Counted from the first letter of the stretch, positions 27,352 to 38,081 are shown. The stretch: DNA of 59,736 nucleotides from Burkholderiaceae bacterium (GCA_023150375.1 JAKLLA010000023.1:1-59736); one strand, 5' to 3'. The notes: generated by a model from the sequence alone, not told the origin. Numbers and translations: made by a program.

Positions 27352-29246
27352 CAGAGTCGGACCTTCAGCCGCTGCAGGGTCTCGCGCAGCACCTCGTTGT
27401 CCGCATCGCGCTCGCGTCCCTGGCGCCAGATGTCCCGCGCTGCGTCGTGCTGGCCGTCGACCCAGAGCACCTCGCCGAGGTGGGCGGCGATCTCGACATC
27501 CGGTCGGCGCCCCCAGGCCTCGCGCAGCAGCCGCAGGGCCTCGCTGCGGTTGCCGCTGCGGAACTCCAGCCAGCCCAGGCTGTCGGTGATGAAAGGGTCG
27601 CCCGGGGCCAGCGTCAGCGCCCTGGCGATCAGTTCGCGCGCCTCGGTCAGCCGCTGGCCCCGATCCGCCAGGCTGTAGCCCAGCGCGTTGTAGGCATGCT
27701 GGCGCTGTGGCTCCAGGGCGATGACGCGGCGCAGCAGCCGCTCCATCTCGTCGAAGCGGCGCAGCTTCTCGGCCAGAAGGGCCTGTTCGTAGAGCAGATC
27801 TGCATCGTCGGGCTGACGGGCATTGGCCTGCACCAGCAGGTCGTAGGCGGCCTGCCAGTGGCGGGCGTCGCGCAGCACCTGGGTTTCGGCCATCACCTTG
27901 CTGCGCAGCTCCTCGGGGCTGCCCTCGGGCAGGCGCTGCAGCAGCGCGCGGGCTTCGTCGACCCGGCCCTGGCGGGCCAGCAGCGAGGCGCGGCGCAGCA
28001 GTGCGCTGCGGCCGCCCCGGGCTTCGCCGAGCTTCTCGAGCCAGGCCTGCGCGGCGGCATAGTCCTTCGACTGCTCGGCGGCCTGGGCGAGCATCAGGTA
28101 GGCCTGGGCCTCGTTGCGCGCCGCCTCGGCCTGGGGGCCGTGGCCGTCGTCGGCCTCTTCCTCGGTGGCGGCCTCGTCCGGGTCGGCATCCGGCTCTGCC
28201 GGGGTGCCGGGCGTGACCGGCGGCGGGGGGGGCGCGTTCGGCGCCTCGGCCTGCAGGGCCAGGTAGCGCTCCAGTGCCGCGGTCGCCTCGCGGGGCTGGC
28301 CGAGCTCCAGTTGCAGCGCGCCCTGCATCAGCCAGGCCTCGGCCAGGCGCGGTTCTGCCGCGACGGCATCGCGCACGACGTCCAGGGCCTCGCGATAACG
28401 CTGCAGCGCGGTCAGCCGGCGCGACAGTGCCAGACGCAGCCGGCTGTCCGGCCGGGCCGTCTGCAGGTAGTTGCGCACCAGCGCCTCGGCGCGGCCATCC
28501 TGGCCCATCATTTCCAGCCCGAGCATTGCTGCGCCCTCCGAGGCCGGATCGGCCTGCTGCAGCGCACGGGCCGCGGCCAGGCCGCGTTCGAGATCGCCGG
28601 CGGCCCACCAGATGCGCGCGGTCGCCAGCCGGGCGGCGTCACGCGTCGCCGCGGCCTCCCGCCAGGGCAGCAGCACCTCGTCGAGCACCTGTGCCGCGGC
28701 GGGCGCCTGGGCACCGCGCAGGACCAGGCGCGGCAGGCTGGCGATCACCATGGGCTGCTGCGGCAGCGGCGTCAACTCCAGCCAGCGGCGCAGGGGTTCG
28801 CGGGCCTCGGACGGACGCCCCAGGGCCATCAGGATCTGGCCCTGCGTCTGGGCGGCATCGGCCGAGCGCGGCAGGATGCGGCGCCATTCCTGCAGTGTCG
28901 ACAGTGCCAGCTCGGCCGCACGGGCCTCGATGGCCATGTCGGTGGCGCGCCGGAACAGCCGCTCGTCGCGCTGGCGCCGGGCGGCGTCGGTCAGGGTCTC
29001 GATGGCCGCCTGCGCTTCGCCGCGTCGCAGCGCCAGCTCGCTCACGAGCACCTGGTAGAACAGCTGGCCGTCCATGGCCGAGACGGCCGGCGCGGAGGCA
29101 GCACCGGCCGGGGCGGTGGCGCCGGCCTGCTGCGCGACTGCGGGCATCGACGCGCCGACGACCAGTGCCAGCAGGCCGGCACCGAGTCGGGATCGCGTCC
29201 GGCCAGGGGCGGCGGCGCGATGCGGAAGACGGGAGCGCAGGGGCAT
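27351..29246 (-). CDS. Tetratricopeptide-repeat protein, exported
   Basis: A 631-residue protein with a signal peptide (hydrophobic core about 22-38, cleavage after AVAQQ) and many helical TPR units, e.g. [20 protein letters not shown] near 66 and [19 protein letters not shown] near 525. An acidic/Pro-rich insert (about 335-370) splits the repeats. It is probably periplasmic or held at the outer membrane as a protein-binding scaffold. The link with lolB (one-base overlap) and ispE is conserved in this group and suggests a role near lipoprotein traffic, but no activity can be named. Divergent from mutM. Confidence 0.85.
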   Translation of the reverse strand: MPLRSRLPHRAAAPGRTRSRLGAGLLALVVGASMPAVAQQAGATAPAGAASAPAVSAMDGQLFYQVLVSELALRRGEAQAAIETLTDAARRQRDERLFRRATDMAIEARAAELALSTLQEWRRILPRSADAAQTQGQILMALGRPSEAREPLRRWLELTPLPQQPMVIASLPRLVLRGAQAPAAAQVLDEVLLPWREAAATRDAARLATARIWWAAGDLERGLAAARALQQADPASEGAAMLGLEMMGQDGRAEALVRNYLQTARPDSRLRLALSRRLTALQRYREALDVVRDAVAAEPRLAEAWLMQGALQLELGQPREATAALERYLALQAEAPNAPPPPPVTPGTPAEPDADPDEAATEEEADDGHGPQAEAARNEAQAYLMLAQAAEQSKDYAAAQAWLEKLGEARGGRSALLRRASLLARQGRVDEARALLQRLPEGSPEELRSKVMAETQVLRDARHWQAAYDLLVQANARQPDDADLLYEQALLAEKLRRFDEMERLLRRVIALEPQRQHAYNALGYSLADRGQRLTEARELIARALTLAPGDPFITDSLGWLEFRSGNRSEALRLLREAWGRRPDVEIAAHLGEVLWVDGQHDAARDIWRQGRERDADNEVLRETLQRLKVRL

Positions 29247-29323
29247 GGCGGCAGTATCCGAGAGCGGGTCGACTCATTCTAGGACGGCGCCCCGTTCCGC
29301 CCGGGCTGCCGATAATGTCCCCC

Positions 29324-30199
29324 ATGCCGGAACTGCCGGAAGTCGAAGTCACCCGCCTGGGCCTGGTGGAGCCCCTGGAGGGCGCGCACCTGCTGGCGCT
29401 GCACATGGGCAAGCCGCTGCGCTGGCCGCTGGGGATCGCGCCGCAGGCGCTGGCCGGCGCCTGCATCGGGCGGCTGCAGCGCCGCGGCAAGTACCTCTGG
29501 ATGCCGCTGCTGCCGCGCCGTGCCGCCGTGGACGGCGCCCGCCCAGGGTCCGAGGCCGCCGCCGGGCAGGAGACGCCCGGGCTGCTGATCCACCTGGGCA
29601 TGTCGGGCTCGCTGCGTCTGGAGGCCCAGCCCACCCCGGCGGGTGTGCACGATCATGTCCAGTGGCAGACCGATCGGGGCTGGCTGCGCCTGCATGACCC
29701 GCGGCGCTTCGGCGCGGTGGTCTGGTCGCCAGGGCGTGATGTCGGGCCGGCTGCGCGCCTGCTGGCCGGACTGGGGGTCGAGCCGCTCGGCCCCGACTTC
29801 GATGCCGCCGTGCTGCGCCGGGGGCTGCAGGGGCGGCGCGTCTCGATCAAGCAGGCCCTCCTGGCGGGCGACGTGGTGGTGGGCGTGGGCAACATCTACT
29901 GCTCGGAGGCGCTCTTCGAGGCCGGCATCGATCCGCGCACGCCGGCCGGGCGGCTCGGCCCGCAGCGCTGCGCGCGTCTGGCCGAGGCCGTGCGCGACGT
30001 GCTGCAGCGTGCCGTGCAGGCCGGCGGCTCCACCCTGCGCGACTTCCGCGATGCCCAGGGCCACGACGGCAGCTTCCAGTTGCAGGCCCGGGTCTACGGC
30101 CGTGACGGCCAGCCCTGCCGGCGCTGCGGCGCCACGCTGCGTCGCATCGTGCAGGGCCAGCGGGCCAGCTATTTCTGCCCGGGCTGCCAGCACCGCTGA
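29324..30199 (+). CDS. mutM: Formamidopyrimidine-DNA glycosylase
   Basis: A 291-residue MutM/Fpg, which removes 8-oxoguanine and formamidopyrimidines from DNA. It starts [14 protein letters not shown] with the nucleophile Pro2 and catalytic Glu3; [12 protein letters not shown] and [15 protein letters not shown] (helix-two-turn-helix) follow. The C-terminal zinc finger is CRRC...CPGC. A Pro/Ala-rich insert (about 66-86) is longer than in E. coli. A GATAAT (29311-29316) stands 7 nt before the ATG, so the mRNA may be leaderless. Next come a GTPase gene and mutY. Confidence 0.97.
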   Translation: MPELPEVEVTRLGLVEPLEGAHLLALHMGKPLRWPLGIAPQALAGACIGRLQRRGKYLWMPLLPRRAAVDGARPGSEAAAGQETPGLLIHLGMSGSLRLEAQPTPAGVHDHVQWQTDRGWLRLHDPRRFGAVVWSPGRDVGPAARLLAGLGVEPLGPDFDAAVLRRGLQGRRVSIKQALLAGDVVVGVGNIYCSEALFEAGIDPRTPAGRLGPQRCARLAEAVRDVLQRAVQAGGSTLRDFRDAQGHDGSFQLQARVYGRDGQPCRRCGATLRRIVQGQRASYFCPGCQHR

Positions 30200-30237
30200 G
30201 CCGCCCTGCGGCGGCGGACCGCCGGGCGGCTCAGCGG
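30193..30237 (+). terminator. Strong hairpin at the mutM stop codon
   Basis: CCGCTGAGCCGCCC (30193-30206) and GGGCGGCTCAGCGG (30224-30237) form a perfect 14-bp stem with a 17-nt GC-rich loop; the mutM TGA is inside the left arm. No T-run follows (CCGTTCTGC), so it may act as an mRNA 3' end stabiliser or a weak terminator. Confidence 0.5.
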
Positions 30238-30285
30238 CCGTTCTGCACGCCCCGGAGTTCCCGCCGCCCCGGGGGCTGAGCTACC

Positions 30286-32565
30286 ATGAATCCCGCGCCG
30301 GCCCTTCGCCGGCCCTGCGCCACGATGACCGAGACTTCCCTGCCTACGCACAGCGCCGCCGCGCCCCACCCGGAGCCGGATCCCGCGGTGGTGCACGAGC
30401 CCTTCGTGCGCAGCCTCGACGCCCTGGGCGTCTGGCGCGCCGCGCTGGAGGAACGGGTGCGCGATCTGGTGCGCTACCTGCGTGAGCAGAGCCTGCTCGA
30501 CGAGGCGGCCAGCGACCTGCTCGACTCCCTGCGCCAGCGCCTGGCCGGCGAGAAGCTGGTGGTGGCCTTCGTGGCCGAGTTCTCGCGCGGCAAGTCCGAA
30601 CTGATCAACGCGATCTTCTTCGCCGACAACAAGCGCCGCATCATGCCGGCCACCCCGGGGCGCACCACCATGTGCCCGGTGGAGCTGGGCTGGGACGCCG
30701 AGGACCCGCCGGGCCTGGCGCTGCTGCCCATCGAGACCCGCCTCGAGGGCGCCTCGCTGGCCGAACTGCGCCACCGGCCCGCGGCCTGGATCCGCCAGCC
30801 GGTGGACATCCATGACCCGCAGGCCTTCGCCCAGGCCCTGACCGCGGTGATGGACACCCAGCGGGTCAGCCTCGACGAGGCGCGCCAGCTCGGCTTCTGG
30901 AACGACGATCAGCCCGCCGACAACCCGCCGCAGGACGAGGACGGGCGGGTCGAGGTGCCGCGCTGGCGCCATGCCCGCATCAACGTGCCGCATCCGCTGC
31001 TCAAGCGCGGCCTGGTGGTGCTGGACACCCCGGGGCTGAACGCAATCGGCGCCGAGCCGGAACTCACCGTCGGCCTGCTGCCCAGCGCCCATGTGGTGGT
31101 CTTCGTGCTCGGGGCCGACACCGGCGTGACCCGCTCCGACCTGGAGATCTGGCGCGACCACCTGGCCTCCCAGGTGCTCACCCGCTACGTGGTGCTCAAC
31201 AAGATCGACGCCCTGTACGACCCGCTGTCCAGCGTGGCGCAGAGCGAGGCGCAGATCGCCGGGCAATGCGCCCAGGTGGCCAGGACCCTGCAGATGCCGC
31301 TCGAGCGGGTCTTTCCGCTCTCGGCGCGCCAGGCGCTGGAGGCCCGGGTCGAGGGCAACGCACGCCTGCTGGTGGACAGCCGCCTGCTCGCCCTCGAGCA
31401 GGCCCTGGCCCAGCAGCTGCTGCCGCAGCGTCGTGCGGTGTTCGAGCAGCTCACCCTCGAGGCCCTGGCGGTGGTGCAGCAGCAGACCGGCCGCAACCTC
31501 ACCGACCTGCGTCGCCACCTGGCCGAGCAGTTGCTCGAGCTGCGCGAGCTGCGCGGCAAGAACGTCGGCAAGGTCAAGCTGATGCTGCAGCGCGTCAAGG
31601 CCGAGACCCAGGAGTTCGAGGCCTGCACGACGCAGCTCTCGGCGCTGCGCTCGGTGCACGGTCGCATGCTCAAGGACCTGCTGGCGCAGCTTTCCGGCGA
31701 GCGCCTGCGCGGCGAAGTGGACACGATGGTGCGTGCCATCCGCGACTCGCTGCTCAAGCTCGGCGCGAAGCGCTCGTACACGCAGCTGTTCGCCGCGCTG
31801 CGGCAGATGCTCGACGCGGCCCAGAAGGGCAGCCACGATGCCCGCGAGATGCTGGGGGCCTACTTCACCCGGCTGAACACCGACTTCGGCTTCAGCCTGG
31901 TGGTCAGCTCCGCGCCCGAGCTGACGCGCTTTCGCGACGACCTGGCGCTGATCGAGCGCAGCTACGTGCAGTACCTCGGCCTCAGCCAGGCGATGCGGCT
32001 GGCGCAGCCGCGCTTCCTGGACCAGTTCCGGCGCATGCTGATCTCGCGCCTGCGCGTGGTCTTCGAGGGGGCGGCCGGCGAGATCGAGCTGTGGAACCGC
32101 ACCGCCTCGGCCCAGGTCGATGCCCAGCTGCGCGAGCGCCGCAAGGCCTTCAAGCGTCGGCGCGACTCGCTCGAGCGCATCCAGAGCGCGGCCTCGGAGC
32201 TGGATGTGCGTCTGGCCGAGCTGGAGGCCCAGGACGCCCGCCTGGCCACCCTCGAGGTGCACCTGCTGCAGCTCTTCGACGACGTGCGGCGCGCGGCGCA
32301 GCGGCAGGAGTTCGAGATCGGCAGCCCCGACAGCGGTGTCGACGGTTCGCCTGCCTCGGCCTTCATGCCGCTGACCACGCTGCCGCCGCCGCGCAGTGCC
32401 GAAGCCCCGCCCCGTGCACCGATGCTGCACCCGCTGCCGGTGCTCGAGCCGCTGCCGGTGCTGCCGCCCGAAGATGCGCTGCCCGGTACCGGCCCGCAGG
32501 GCCGCTTCGAGGCCACGACGCCGATGGGCGTCGGCGGCCCGCAGTCTCTGACCGTGCGTGCCTGA
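30286..32565 (+). CDS. Dynamin-like GTPase
   Basis: A 759-residue protein of the dynamin superfamily. The GTPase domain has G1 AEFSRGKS at 97-104, where the usual first Gly is Ala; G2 Thr in ATPGRTTMCP; G3 DTPGLN near 247; and G4 LNKID near 304. Long helical segments follow (about 370-690), suited to a stalk or middle domain, and then a Pro-rich tail (700-759). No clear transmembrane helix is seen. The substrate is unknown; bacterial relatives act in membrane remodelling. The start could also be ATG 30325; neither start has a good ribosome site. It lies between mutM and mutY and overlaps mutY by 8 nt. Confidence 0.82.
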   Translation: MNPAPALRRPCATMTETSLPTHSAAAPHPEPDPAVVHEPFVRSLDALGVWRAALEERVRDLVRYLREQSLLDEAASDLLDSLRQRLAGEKLVVAFVAEFSRGKSELINAIFFADNKRRIMPATPGRTTMCPVELGWDAEDPPGLALLPIETRLEGASLAELRHRPAAWIRQPVDIHDPQAFAQALTAVMDTQRVSLDEARQLGFWNDDQPADNPPQDEDGRVEVPRWRHARINVPHPLLKRGLVVLDTPGLNAIGAEPELTVGLLPSAHVVVFVLGADTGVTRSDLEIWRDHLASQVLTRYVVLNKIDALYDPLSSVAQSEAQIAGQCAQVARTLQMPLERVFPLSARQALEARVEGNARLLVDSRLLALEQALAQQLLPQRRAVFEQLTLEALAVVQQQTGRNLTDLRRHLAEQLLELRELRGKNVGKVKLMLQRVKAETQEFEACTTQLSALRSVHGRMLKDLLAQLSGERLRGEVDTMVRAIRDSLLKLGAKRSYTQLFAALRQMLDAAQKGSHDAREMLGAYFTRLNTDFGFSLVVSSAPELTRFRDDLALIERSYVQYLGLSQAMRLAQPRFLDQFRRMLISRLRVVFEGAAGEIELWNRTASAQVDAQLRERRKAFKRRRDSLERIQSAASELDVRLAELEAQDARLATLEVHLLQLFDDVRRAAQRQEFEIGSPDSGVDGSPASAFMPLTTLPPPRSAEAPPRAPMLHPLPVLEPLPVLPPEDALPGTGPQGRFEATTPMGVGGPQSLTVRA

Positions 32566-33691
32566 GCGCTCTCTGTCGCAGGAGTTCGAGGGGCCGTCGG
32601 GCGTGGCGGAACCGGCGTCCGGCCTGGCCGAAGCCCTGGTGGCCTGGCAGCGCATGCACGGCCGGCAGGGCATGCCCTGGCAGGGGCTGCGCGATCCCTA
32701 CCGCGTCTGGCTGTCGGAGATCATGCTGCAGCAGACCCAGGTGGCCACGGTGCGTGACTACTACACCCGGTTCCTGGCGCGCTTCGGGGACGTGGCCGCG
32801 CTCGCGGCGGCCGACGAGGCCGAGGTGATGGGGCTTTGGGCCGGCCTGGGCTACTACAGCCGGGCGCGCCACCTGCACCGCTGCGCACAGCAGGTGGTGA
32901 CCGAACACGGTGGTGCGTTTCCCCGCAGTGCCGCGCAGCTGGCCACGCTGCCGGGCATCGGCCCCTCCACGGCGGCGGCGATCGCTGCCTTCTGCTTCGA
33001 CGAGCGGGTGTCGATCCTGGACGGCAACGTCAAGCGGGTGATGACCCGCCTGCTCGGCTTCGGCGAGGACCTGGCCGTGCCGCGCCACGAGCGCGCGCTG
33101 CTGGCGCAGGCCCAGGCGCTGCTGCCCAGGGCTGCGGCCGACATGCCGACCTACACCCAGGCGCTGATGGACCTGGGGGCGACGGTCTGCCTGCCGCGCG
33201 AGCCCCGCTGCGGGGCCTGCCCCTGGCGCGCCGCCTGCCGGGCCCATGCCCAGGGGCGCCCGCAGGACTACCCGCAGCGCAGCCGGCGGCTGCGCCGGCA
33301 GGCCCGTGCCAGCTGGTGCCTCTGGCTGACCGATGCGCAGGGTTCGGTCTGGCTGCAGCAGCGGCCGGCGCCGGGCATCTGGGCCGGTCTGTGGGCCTGG
33401 CCGATGTTCGACGACGAGTCCGCCTGCCTGTCCCTGGCCGAGGCCCTGTGCCGGGACGCCGCCGCGGCATCTCCCGAGGCGGCACCCACCGAGGTCCAGC
33501 CGCTGGCGGGCTTCCTGCACGTGCTGACCCACCTGGACTGGACCCTGCATCCGCGCCGCCTGCGGCTGCCGACGGGCCTGCCGGCCGAGGCCCTGGAGGC
33601 CCGGCTCGGCCCCGGGCGCTGGTGGCGCCAGGAACAACTCGCCGCCCTGGGCCTGCCCGCGCCGTTGCGCAAGCGCCTGCCGCTGGGCTGA
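32558..33691 (+). CDS. mutY: A/G-specific adenine DNA glycosylase
   Basis: A 377-residue MutY, which removes adenine mispaired with 8-oxoguanine. WLSEIMLQQTQVATV carries the catalytic Glu54; LPGIGPSTAAAIAAF is the helix-hairpin-helix; ILDGNVKRV carries the catalytic Asp; and a C-x6-C-x2-C-x5-C motif (CLPREPRCGACPWRAAC) binds the [4Fe-4S] cluster. The C-terminal Nudix-like 8-oxoG reader domain is present (WLQQRPAPGIWAGLWAWP). It begins with GTG inside the GTPase gene, consistent with translational coupling. Convergent with the LON-domain gene. Confidence 0.97.
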   Translation: MPERSLSQEFEGPSGVAEPASGLAEALVAWQRMHGRQGMPWQGLRDPYRVWLSEIMLQQTQVATVRDYYTRFLARFGDVAALAAADEAEVMGLWAGLGYYSRARHLHRCAQQVVTEHGGAFPRSAAQLATLPGIGPSTAAAIAAFCFDERVSILDGNVKRVMTRLLGFGEDLAVPRHERALLAQAQALLPRAAADMPTYTQALMDLGATVCLPREPRCGACPWRAACRAHAQGRPQDYPQRSRRLRRQARASWCLWLTDAQGSVWLQQRPAPGIWAGLWAWPMFDDESACLSLAEALCRDAAAASPEAAPTEVQPLAGFLHVLTHLDWTLHPRRLRLPTGLPAEALEARLGPGRWWRQEQLAALGLPAPLRKRLPLG

Positions 33692-33779
33692 AGGAAGATC
33701 CGAGCGTCCGAGCACCCGGGGCGCCCCACGGATCCGGGATCGCGGGCCCGCGACCGCAGTGGCGGCGATCCCCGCTGCG

Positions 33780-34442
33780 TCAGTCCTTCACGATGCCGTG
33801 GCGGCGCAGGAAGCCGTCCACCAGGGCCAGCCGCGCGGCCGCGTCCGGCAGGGCCATCAGCTTCTGCCGCGTCGCCAGCGGGATGGGCAGCAGTTCGCAC
33901 CAGCGGTTGGCGACCCAGCCGGCATCGTCCAGGCGATAGGGCTCCAGGAAAGGCGATGGGCCCTGGGCGCCGAGCGCCGCGATGGCCCGGCCCAGCGCGG
34001 CCACGCTGCCCATCATTTCCGGGGCGGGGTGATGCACCTCGTCGGCGGACAGCAGCCGGGTCTCGGCCAGCCAGAGACCATCGGCGCGCTGGCGGGGGGC
34101 GCGCAGTTCGAAGCGTCGCCCGCCCCGGCAGCGCACATGCAGGATGCCGGCCTGCTCGCTGTCGCAGCCCAGCAGTTCGGCCAGGCAGCCCACCTCGGCG
34201 AAGGCCACCGCTTCGTCGTCCTGGCGCACCTCGCCGCCGCGGCTGAGCGTGACCACGCCGAAGGCGCTGCCCTCGCGCAGGCAGCGGCCGATCAGGTCCA
34301 GGTAGCGCGCCTCGAAGACCTTCAGCGCCAGCAGGCCGTCGGGGAACAGCACGGTGCCCAGCGGGAAGAGGGCCCGCTCGCACCACTCGCCCCGAGGCGC
34401 CTGCACCAGGATGTCGTCGTCGGGCTGGGGCGCGTCGGGCAT
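33780..34442 (-). CDS. LON substrate-binding domain protein
   Basis: A 220-residue protein equivalent to the N-terminal LON domain alone (ALFPLGTVLFPDGLLALKVFEARYLDLIGRCL...FGVVTL), with no ATPase or protease part. In Lon this domain binds substrates; the role of stand-alone forms is unknown. AAGGAA precedes the ATG. It is last in a minus-strand set with nadK, recN and rapZ, 17 nt after rapZ. Confidence 0.88.
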   Translation of the reverse strand: MPDAPQPDDDILVQAPRGEWCERALFPLGTVLFPDGLLALKVFEARYLDLIGRCLREGSAFGVVTLSRGGEVRQDDEAVAFAEVGCLAELLGCDSEQAGILHVRCRGGRRFELRAPRQRADGLWLAETRLLSADEVHHPAPEMMGSVAALGRAIAALGAQGPSPFLEPYRLDDAGWVANRWCELLPIPLATRQKLMALPDAAARLALVDGFLRRHGIVKD

Positions 34443-34459
34443 GATGGTCGTTCCTTGCG

Positions 34460-35407
34460 TCAGCGTTCTTCGCGGGCTTCGAGCTCGCGGTGGCGGATCA
34501 GCGTGGGCATGCGGGCCCGGTAGCGGGCTGCCAGCTGCTCGACGCTGTAGACCGAGCGGTGCTGCCCGCCGGTGCAGCCCAGCGCCACGGTGAGGTAGGC
34601 ACGCTGGTCCTGCTCGTAGGCGGGCAGCCAGCGGTCCAGGAAGGCCTCGATCTGTGCGAGCATCTCCGCCACCTCGGGCTGCGCGCGCAGGAAGTCGATC
34701 ACCCCGGGGTCCCGCCCGGTCAGCGCCCGCAGTTCGCGCACGTAGTGCGGGTTGGGCAGTACGCGCAGATCGAATACCAGGTCGGCGTCGCGCGGCACGC
34801 CGTGCTTGAACGCGAAGGACTCGAACACCAGCGCCAGCTGGCTCTGCGCCGCGTCGCCGAGCTGGCGCACCCAGGCGCGCAGCTGGGCGGGGCGCAGGTC
34901 GCTGGTGTCGATCACGGTGCTGACCTCGCGCAGCGTCACCAGCAGCTCACGCTCGCGCTCGATCGACTCGATCAGCGCGCTGCGCGAGCTGGCGCCGCTG
35001 CCGTCCTGCAGGAGCGACAGGGGGTGGCGCCGCCGTGTTTCGGAGAAGCGCCGCACCAGCGTCTCGGTGCGCGAGTCCAGGAACAGCGACAGCACCCCCT
35101 GACCCTCGCGGCGCAGTTCGTCCAGCAGCGGCAGCAGGCGCGGCAGCGAGGTGGCGCTGCGTACGTCGGCGGCCACCGCGACGCGGCGCGCTCCCTGCTC
35201 GCGCTGCAGGCGAATGAAATCGCGCAGCAGCTCGGTGGGCAGGTTGTCGACGCAGAAGTAGCCAGCGTCCTCGAGGGCGTTCAGCGCCACCGACTTGCCC
35301 GAGCCCGAGATGCCGGAGATCAGCACCACCGGCGGCGGATTCGTTCCCGGCGGCACCGGCAGGGCGGGCACGGGAGCAGGGAGGGCGGCAGGAGCGGGCT
35401 CGGTCAT
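34460..35407 (-). CDS. rapZ: RNase adapter protein RapZ
   Basis: A 315-residue RapZ/YvcJ-family P-loop protein. In enterobacteria RapZ directs RNase E to the GlmZ small RNA and controls glucosamine-6-phosphate synthase. Walker A GISGSGKS is at 32-39 after a Pro/Ala-rich N-terminal extension of about 25 residues; Walker B-like VDNLPTELL and the C-terminal IGCTGG-type segment ([13 protein letters not shown]) are intact. The ATG overlaps the recN stop by four bases (ATGA). Whether a GlmZ system exists here cannot be judged from the window. Confidence 0.95.
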   Translation of the reverse strand: MTEPAPAALPAPVPALPVPPGTNPPPVVLISGISGSGKSVALNALEDAGYFCVDNLPTELLRDFIRLQREQGARRVAVAADVRSATSLPRLLPLLDELRREGQGVLSLFLDSRTETLVRRFSETRRRHPLSLLQDGSGASSRSALIESIERERELLVTLREVSTVIDTSDLRPAQLRAWVRQLGDAAQSQLALVFESFAFKHGVPRDADLVFDLRVLPNPHYVRELRALTGRDPGVIDFLRAQPEVAEMLAQIEAFLDRWLPAYEQDQRAYLTVALGCTGGQHRSVYSVEQLAARYRARMPTLIRHRELEAREER

Positions 35408-37191
35408 GAGGACGGTCGGCGGGGGCGCGGGGCCGGCGCGCCGGAGGGCGCGGCGGGTGGGGGGGAGCAAGCGTGCGTCGCCCGGTCGGGCGCAGATGGG
35501 ACCGGGGCTGCCGCACCGACCTGATTCTCCACCGAGGCGAGCATTTCCCGGGCGTGCGCGAGGCCACTGGGCGAGTGTGCGCCGCCCCCCAGCATGCGGG
35601 CCAGTTCGGCCACGCGGGCCTCACCTTCCACCGGCTGCAGCTGGCTGGTGGTGCGCCCCTGCGCACCGGCTTCCTTGCTGACCACCAGGTGCTGGTCCGC
35701 GCAGGCGGCGACCTGGGCCAGGTGGGTCACGGCCAGCACCTGCCGCTCCTGGCCGAGCCGGCGCATCAGCCGGCCCACCGTGTCGGCCACCGTGCCGCCG
35801 ACACCGGCATCCACCTCGTCGAAGATCAGCGTCGCGGCGCTGCCGCCCTGGGCGTGGCGGCGCTCGCAGGCCGTCACGGCCACCGCCAGGGCGATGCGCG
35901 AGAGCTCCCCGCCCGAGGCCACCTTGGCCAGCGGGCGCGGCGTGCTGCCCGCGTGGCCGGCCACCAGGAACTCCACCGACTCGAGGCCGTGGGCCTGCGG
36001 GGTTTCCAGCGCGGGCAGGGCGATCTCGAAGCGCCCGCCGGCCATGCCGAGGGCCTGCATCGCCTGGGTGATCGCCGCACTCCAGGCCGGTGCGGCAGCG
36101 CGGCGGGCCGCGCTCACCTGGGCTGCCTCGGCCAGAAAGCGCTGGCGGGCCGCGTCGGCCTGGCGCTGCAGGCCCTCCAGGTCGGCAGCCGCCTCCAGCG
36201 CCTGCAGCTCGGCGCGCCAGGCCTGCCGGGTCGCGGGCAGCTCCTCGGGGCTGCGGCGAAAGCGCCGTGCCAGCCCCAGCCAGGCCGACAGGCGGGCGTC
36301 CAGCTCGGCCAGCCGCTCGGGCTCGAGCTCGGTGTGGCGCAGCGCGGCCTGCAGGCTGTGGGCCGCGTCGTCGAGCTGCGCCTGGGCATCGCGCAGCACT
36401 TCCAGGGCGCTGGCCAGTGTGCTGTCGTAGGCCGCCACCTCGGCCAGTGCGTCGACCGCCCGGGCGGTCAGGGCGCTGGCGCTGTCCTCGGCCTCGCGGG
36501 TCAGTTCCAGCGCGGCCTGCACCGCATCCAGGATGGCCTGGCCGTGCGCCAGGCGCTGGTGCTCGGCGTTCAGGGTGGCCCATTCGTCGGTGCCGGGGGC
36601 CAGCCGGTCCAGCTCGCCGATCTGCCAGGTCAGCCGCTCGCGTTCGCGTTCGACTTCTTCGCCCCGGCTGCGCGCGGCTTCCAGGGCCGCCAGCGCGTGA
36701 CGCCAGGCGCTCCAGGCCGTGGCCAGCGGGGCCGGGTCGATGCCGGCGTAGCCGTCCAGCAGGGCGCGCACTGCCGCCGGGCGGGTCAGGCTCTGCCAGG
36801 CATGCTGGCCGTGGATGTCCACCAGCCGCTCGCCCAGCTCGCGCAGCTGGGCCACCGTGGCCGCGCTGCCGTTGATCCAGGCGCGGCTCTTGCCCTGCGC
36901 GTCCACCGTGCGGCGCAGCAGCAGCGGCTCCTCGATGCCGAAGCCCGCCTCGTCCAGCCAGGCCAGCAGGGCCGGCCCGAGCGGCTCGAACTCGGCGCTG
37001 ATCTCGGCGCGCGCTGCCCCTTCGCGCACCGCCGAGGCGTCACCGCGACCGCCCAGCGCCAGCTGCAGGGCATCGATCAGGATGGACTTGCCGGCCCCGG
37101 TCTCGCCGGTCAGCACCGCGAAGCCGCCCGTGAATTCCACCTCCAGCGAGGTGACGATGACAAAGTCGCGCAGCGCCAGGCGCTTGAGCAT
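35404..37191 (-). CDS. recN: DNA repair protein RecN
   Basis: A 595-residue SMC-like ATPase for double-strand-break repair. Walker [10 protein letters not shown] lies at 28-36, followed by a long coiled-coil middle (about 150-370), the ABC signature [13 protein letters not shown] and Walker [14 protein letters not shown]. It is longer than the usual ~555 residues because of a Pro/Ala/Ser-rich C-terminal tail (about 560-595). Its ATG shares one base with the nadK stop (TGATG) and its stop overlaps rapZ, so nadK-recN-rapZ are translationally linked. Confidence 0.96.
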   Translation of the reverse strand: MLKRLALRDFVIVTSLEVEFTGGFAVLTGETGAGKSILIDALQLALGGRGDASAVREGAARAEISAEFEPLGPALLAWLDEAGFGIEEPLLLRRTVDAQGKSRAWINGSAATVAQLRELGERLVDIHGQHAWQSLTRPAAVRALLDGYAGIDPAPLATAWSAWRHALAALEAARSRGEEVERERERLTWQIGELDRLAPGTDEWATLNAEHQRLAHGQAILDAVQAALELTREAEDSASALTARAVDALAEVAAYDSTLASALEVLRDAQAQLDDAAHSLQAALRHTELEPERLAELDARLSAWLGLARRFRRSPEELPATRQAWRAELQALEAAADLEGLQRQADAARQRFLAEAAQVSAARRAAAPAWSAAITQAMQALGMAGGRFEIALPALETPQAHGLESVEFLVAGHAGSTPRPLAKVASGGELSRIALAVAVTACERRHAQGGSAATLIFDEVDAGVGGTVADTVGRLMRRLGQERQVLAVTHLAQVAACADQHLVVSKEAGAQGRTTSQLQPVEGEARVAELARMLGGGAHSPSGLAHAREMLASVENQVGAAAPVPSAPDRATHACSPPPAAPSGAPAPRPRRPSS

Positions 37192-38081
37192 CAGTTTCCT
37201 CCGTCGCCGGGTGGTGCGCCCTCGTTCCAGTGCAGCTTGCGGCGCAGCGTGGCGTAGTAGTTCCAGCCACGCGGATGCAGGAAGCGCACCCGGTGGGCCG
37301 AGCGGCGCACGCAGATGCGGTCGCCGTGCATCAGGCTGGCGAGCGACTGCATGTCGAAATTGGCGCTGACTTCCCGGCCCGCGACGATCTCGATGGTCAC
37401 CTCGCCCGAATCGGGCAGCACGATCGGCCGGTTCGACAGCATGTGCGGGGCGATCGGCACCAGCAGCCAGCCGGCCACGCCCGGGTGCAGGATCGGCCCC
37501 CCGGCCGACAGGGCGTAGGCGGTGGAGCCGGTCGGCGAGGCCAGGATCAGCCCGTCGGCGCGGAAGTTGGCGACGAACTGGCCGTCCACCTCCACGCGCA
37601 GCTCCACCATGGCGGTGGCGGCACTGCGCAGCACCACGTCGTTCATCGCCACGGCGCTGTAGATCGACTCGCCGCTGCGCACCACGTGGCCGTCGAGCAT
37701 CGCGCGGTGCTCCTCCTCGTAGTCGCCGGCGAACATGGCCTTGAGCGCCTGCGCCACCCGCGCCACCGGGATGTCGGTGATGAAGCCCAGGCGGCCCTGG
37801 TTCACGCCCACCATCGGCACGCCGTAGCGCGCCAGGTCGCGGGCGATGCCGAGCATCGTGCCGTCGCCGCCCACCACCACCGCGACGTCGCACTGCCGCC
37901 CCAGTTCCTCGGTGCTCAGCGCCGGGTAGCCGGTCAGCCCGGTGTTCTCGGCCGTGGCCGCCTCCACCGACACGTCCAGCCCGAAGCGTGTCAGCAGATG
38001 CGCGATGTCCTCCAGCAGCGGCCGCATGCCCCGGGCCTGGTACTTGCCCACGAGCGCGACATGGCGGAAGCGGTTGGTCAT
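37191..38081 (-). CDS. nadK: NAD kinase
   Basis: A 296-residue NAD kinase producing NADP+. The GGDGT motif ([15 protein letters not shown]) and [11 protein letters not shown], plus [16 protein letters not shown], are diagnostic. The frame is open upstream, but [16 protein letters not shown] from 38081 is the family start. First gene of nadK-recN-rapZ-LON, divergent from hrcA across 100 nt. Confidence 0.97.
   Translation of the reverse strand: MTNRFRHVALVGKYQARGMRPLLEDIAHLLTRFGLDVSVEAATAENTGLTGYPALSTEELGRQCDVAVVVGGDGTMLGIARDLARYGVPMVGVNQGRLGFITDIPVARVAQALKAMFAGDYEEEHRAMLDGHVVRSGESIYSAVAMNDVVLRSAATAMVELRVEVDGQFVANFRADGLILASPTGSTAYALSAGGPILHPGVAGWLLVPIAPHMLSNRPIVLPDSGEVTIEIVAGREVSANFDMQSLASLMHGDRICVRRSAHRVRFLHPRGWNYYATLRRKLHWNEGAPPGDGGN

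Noticed and set aside
33740-33753. A 14-bp palindrome TCGCGGGCCCGCGA between convergent mutY and the LON-domain gene.
   Set aside because: It has no loop and no T-run; such GC palindromes arise often by chance at this base composition.
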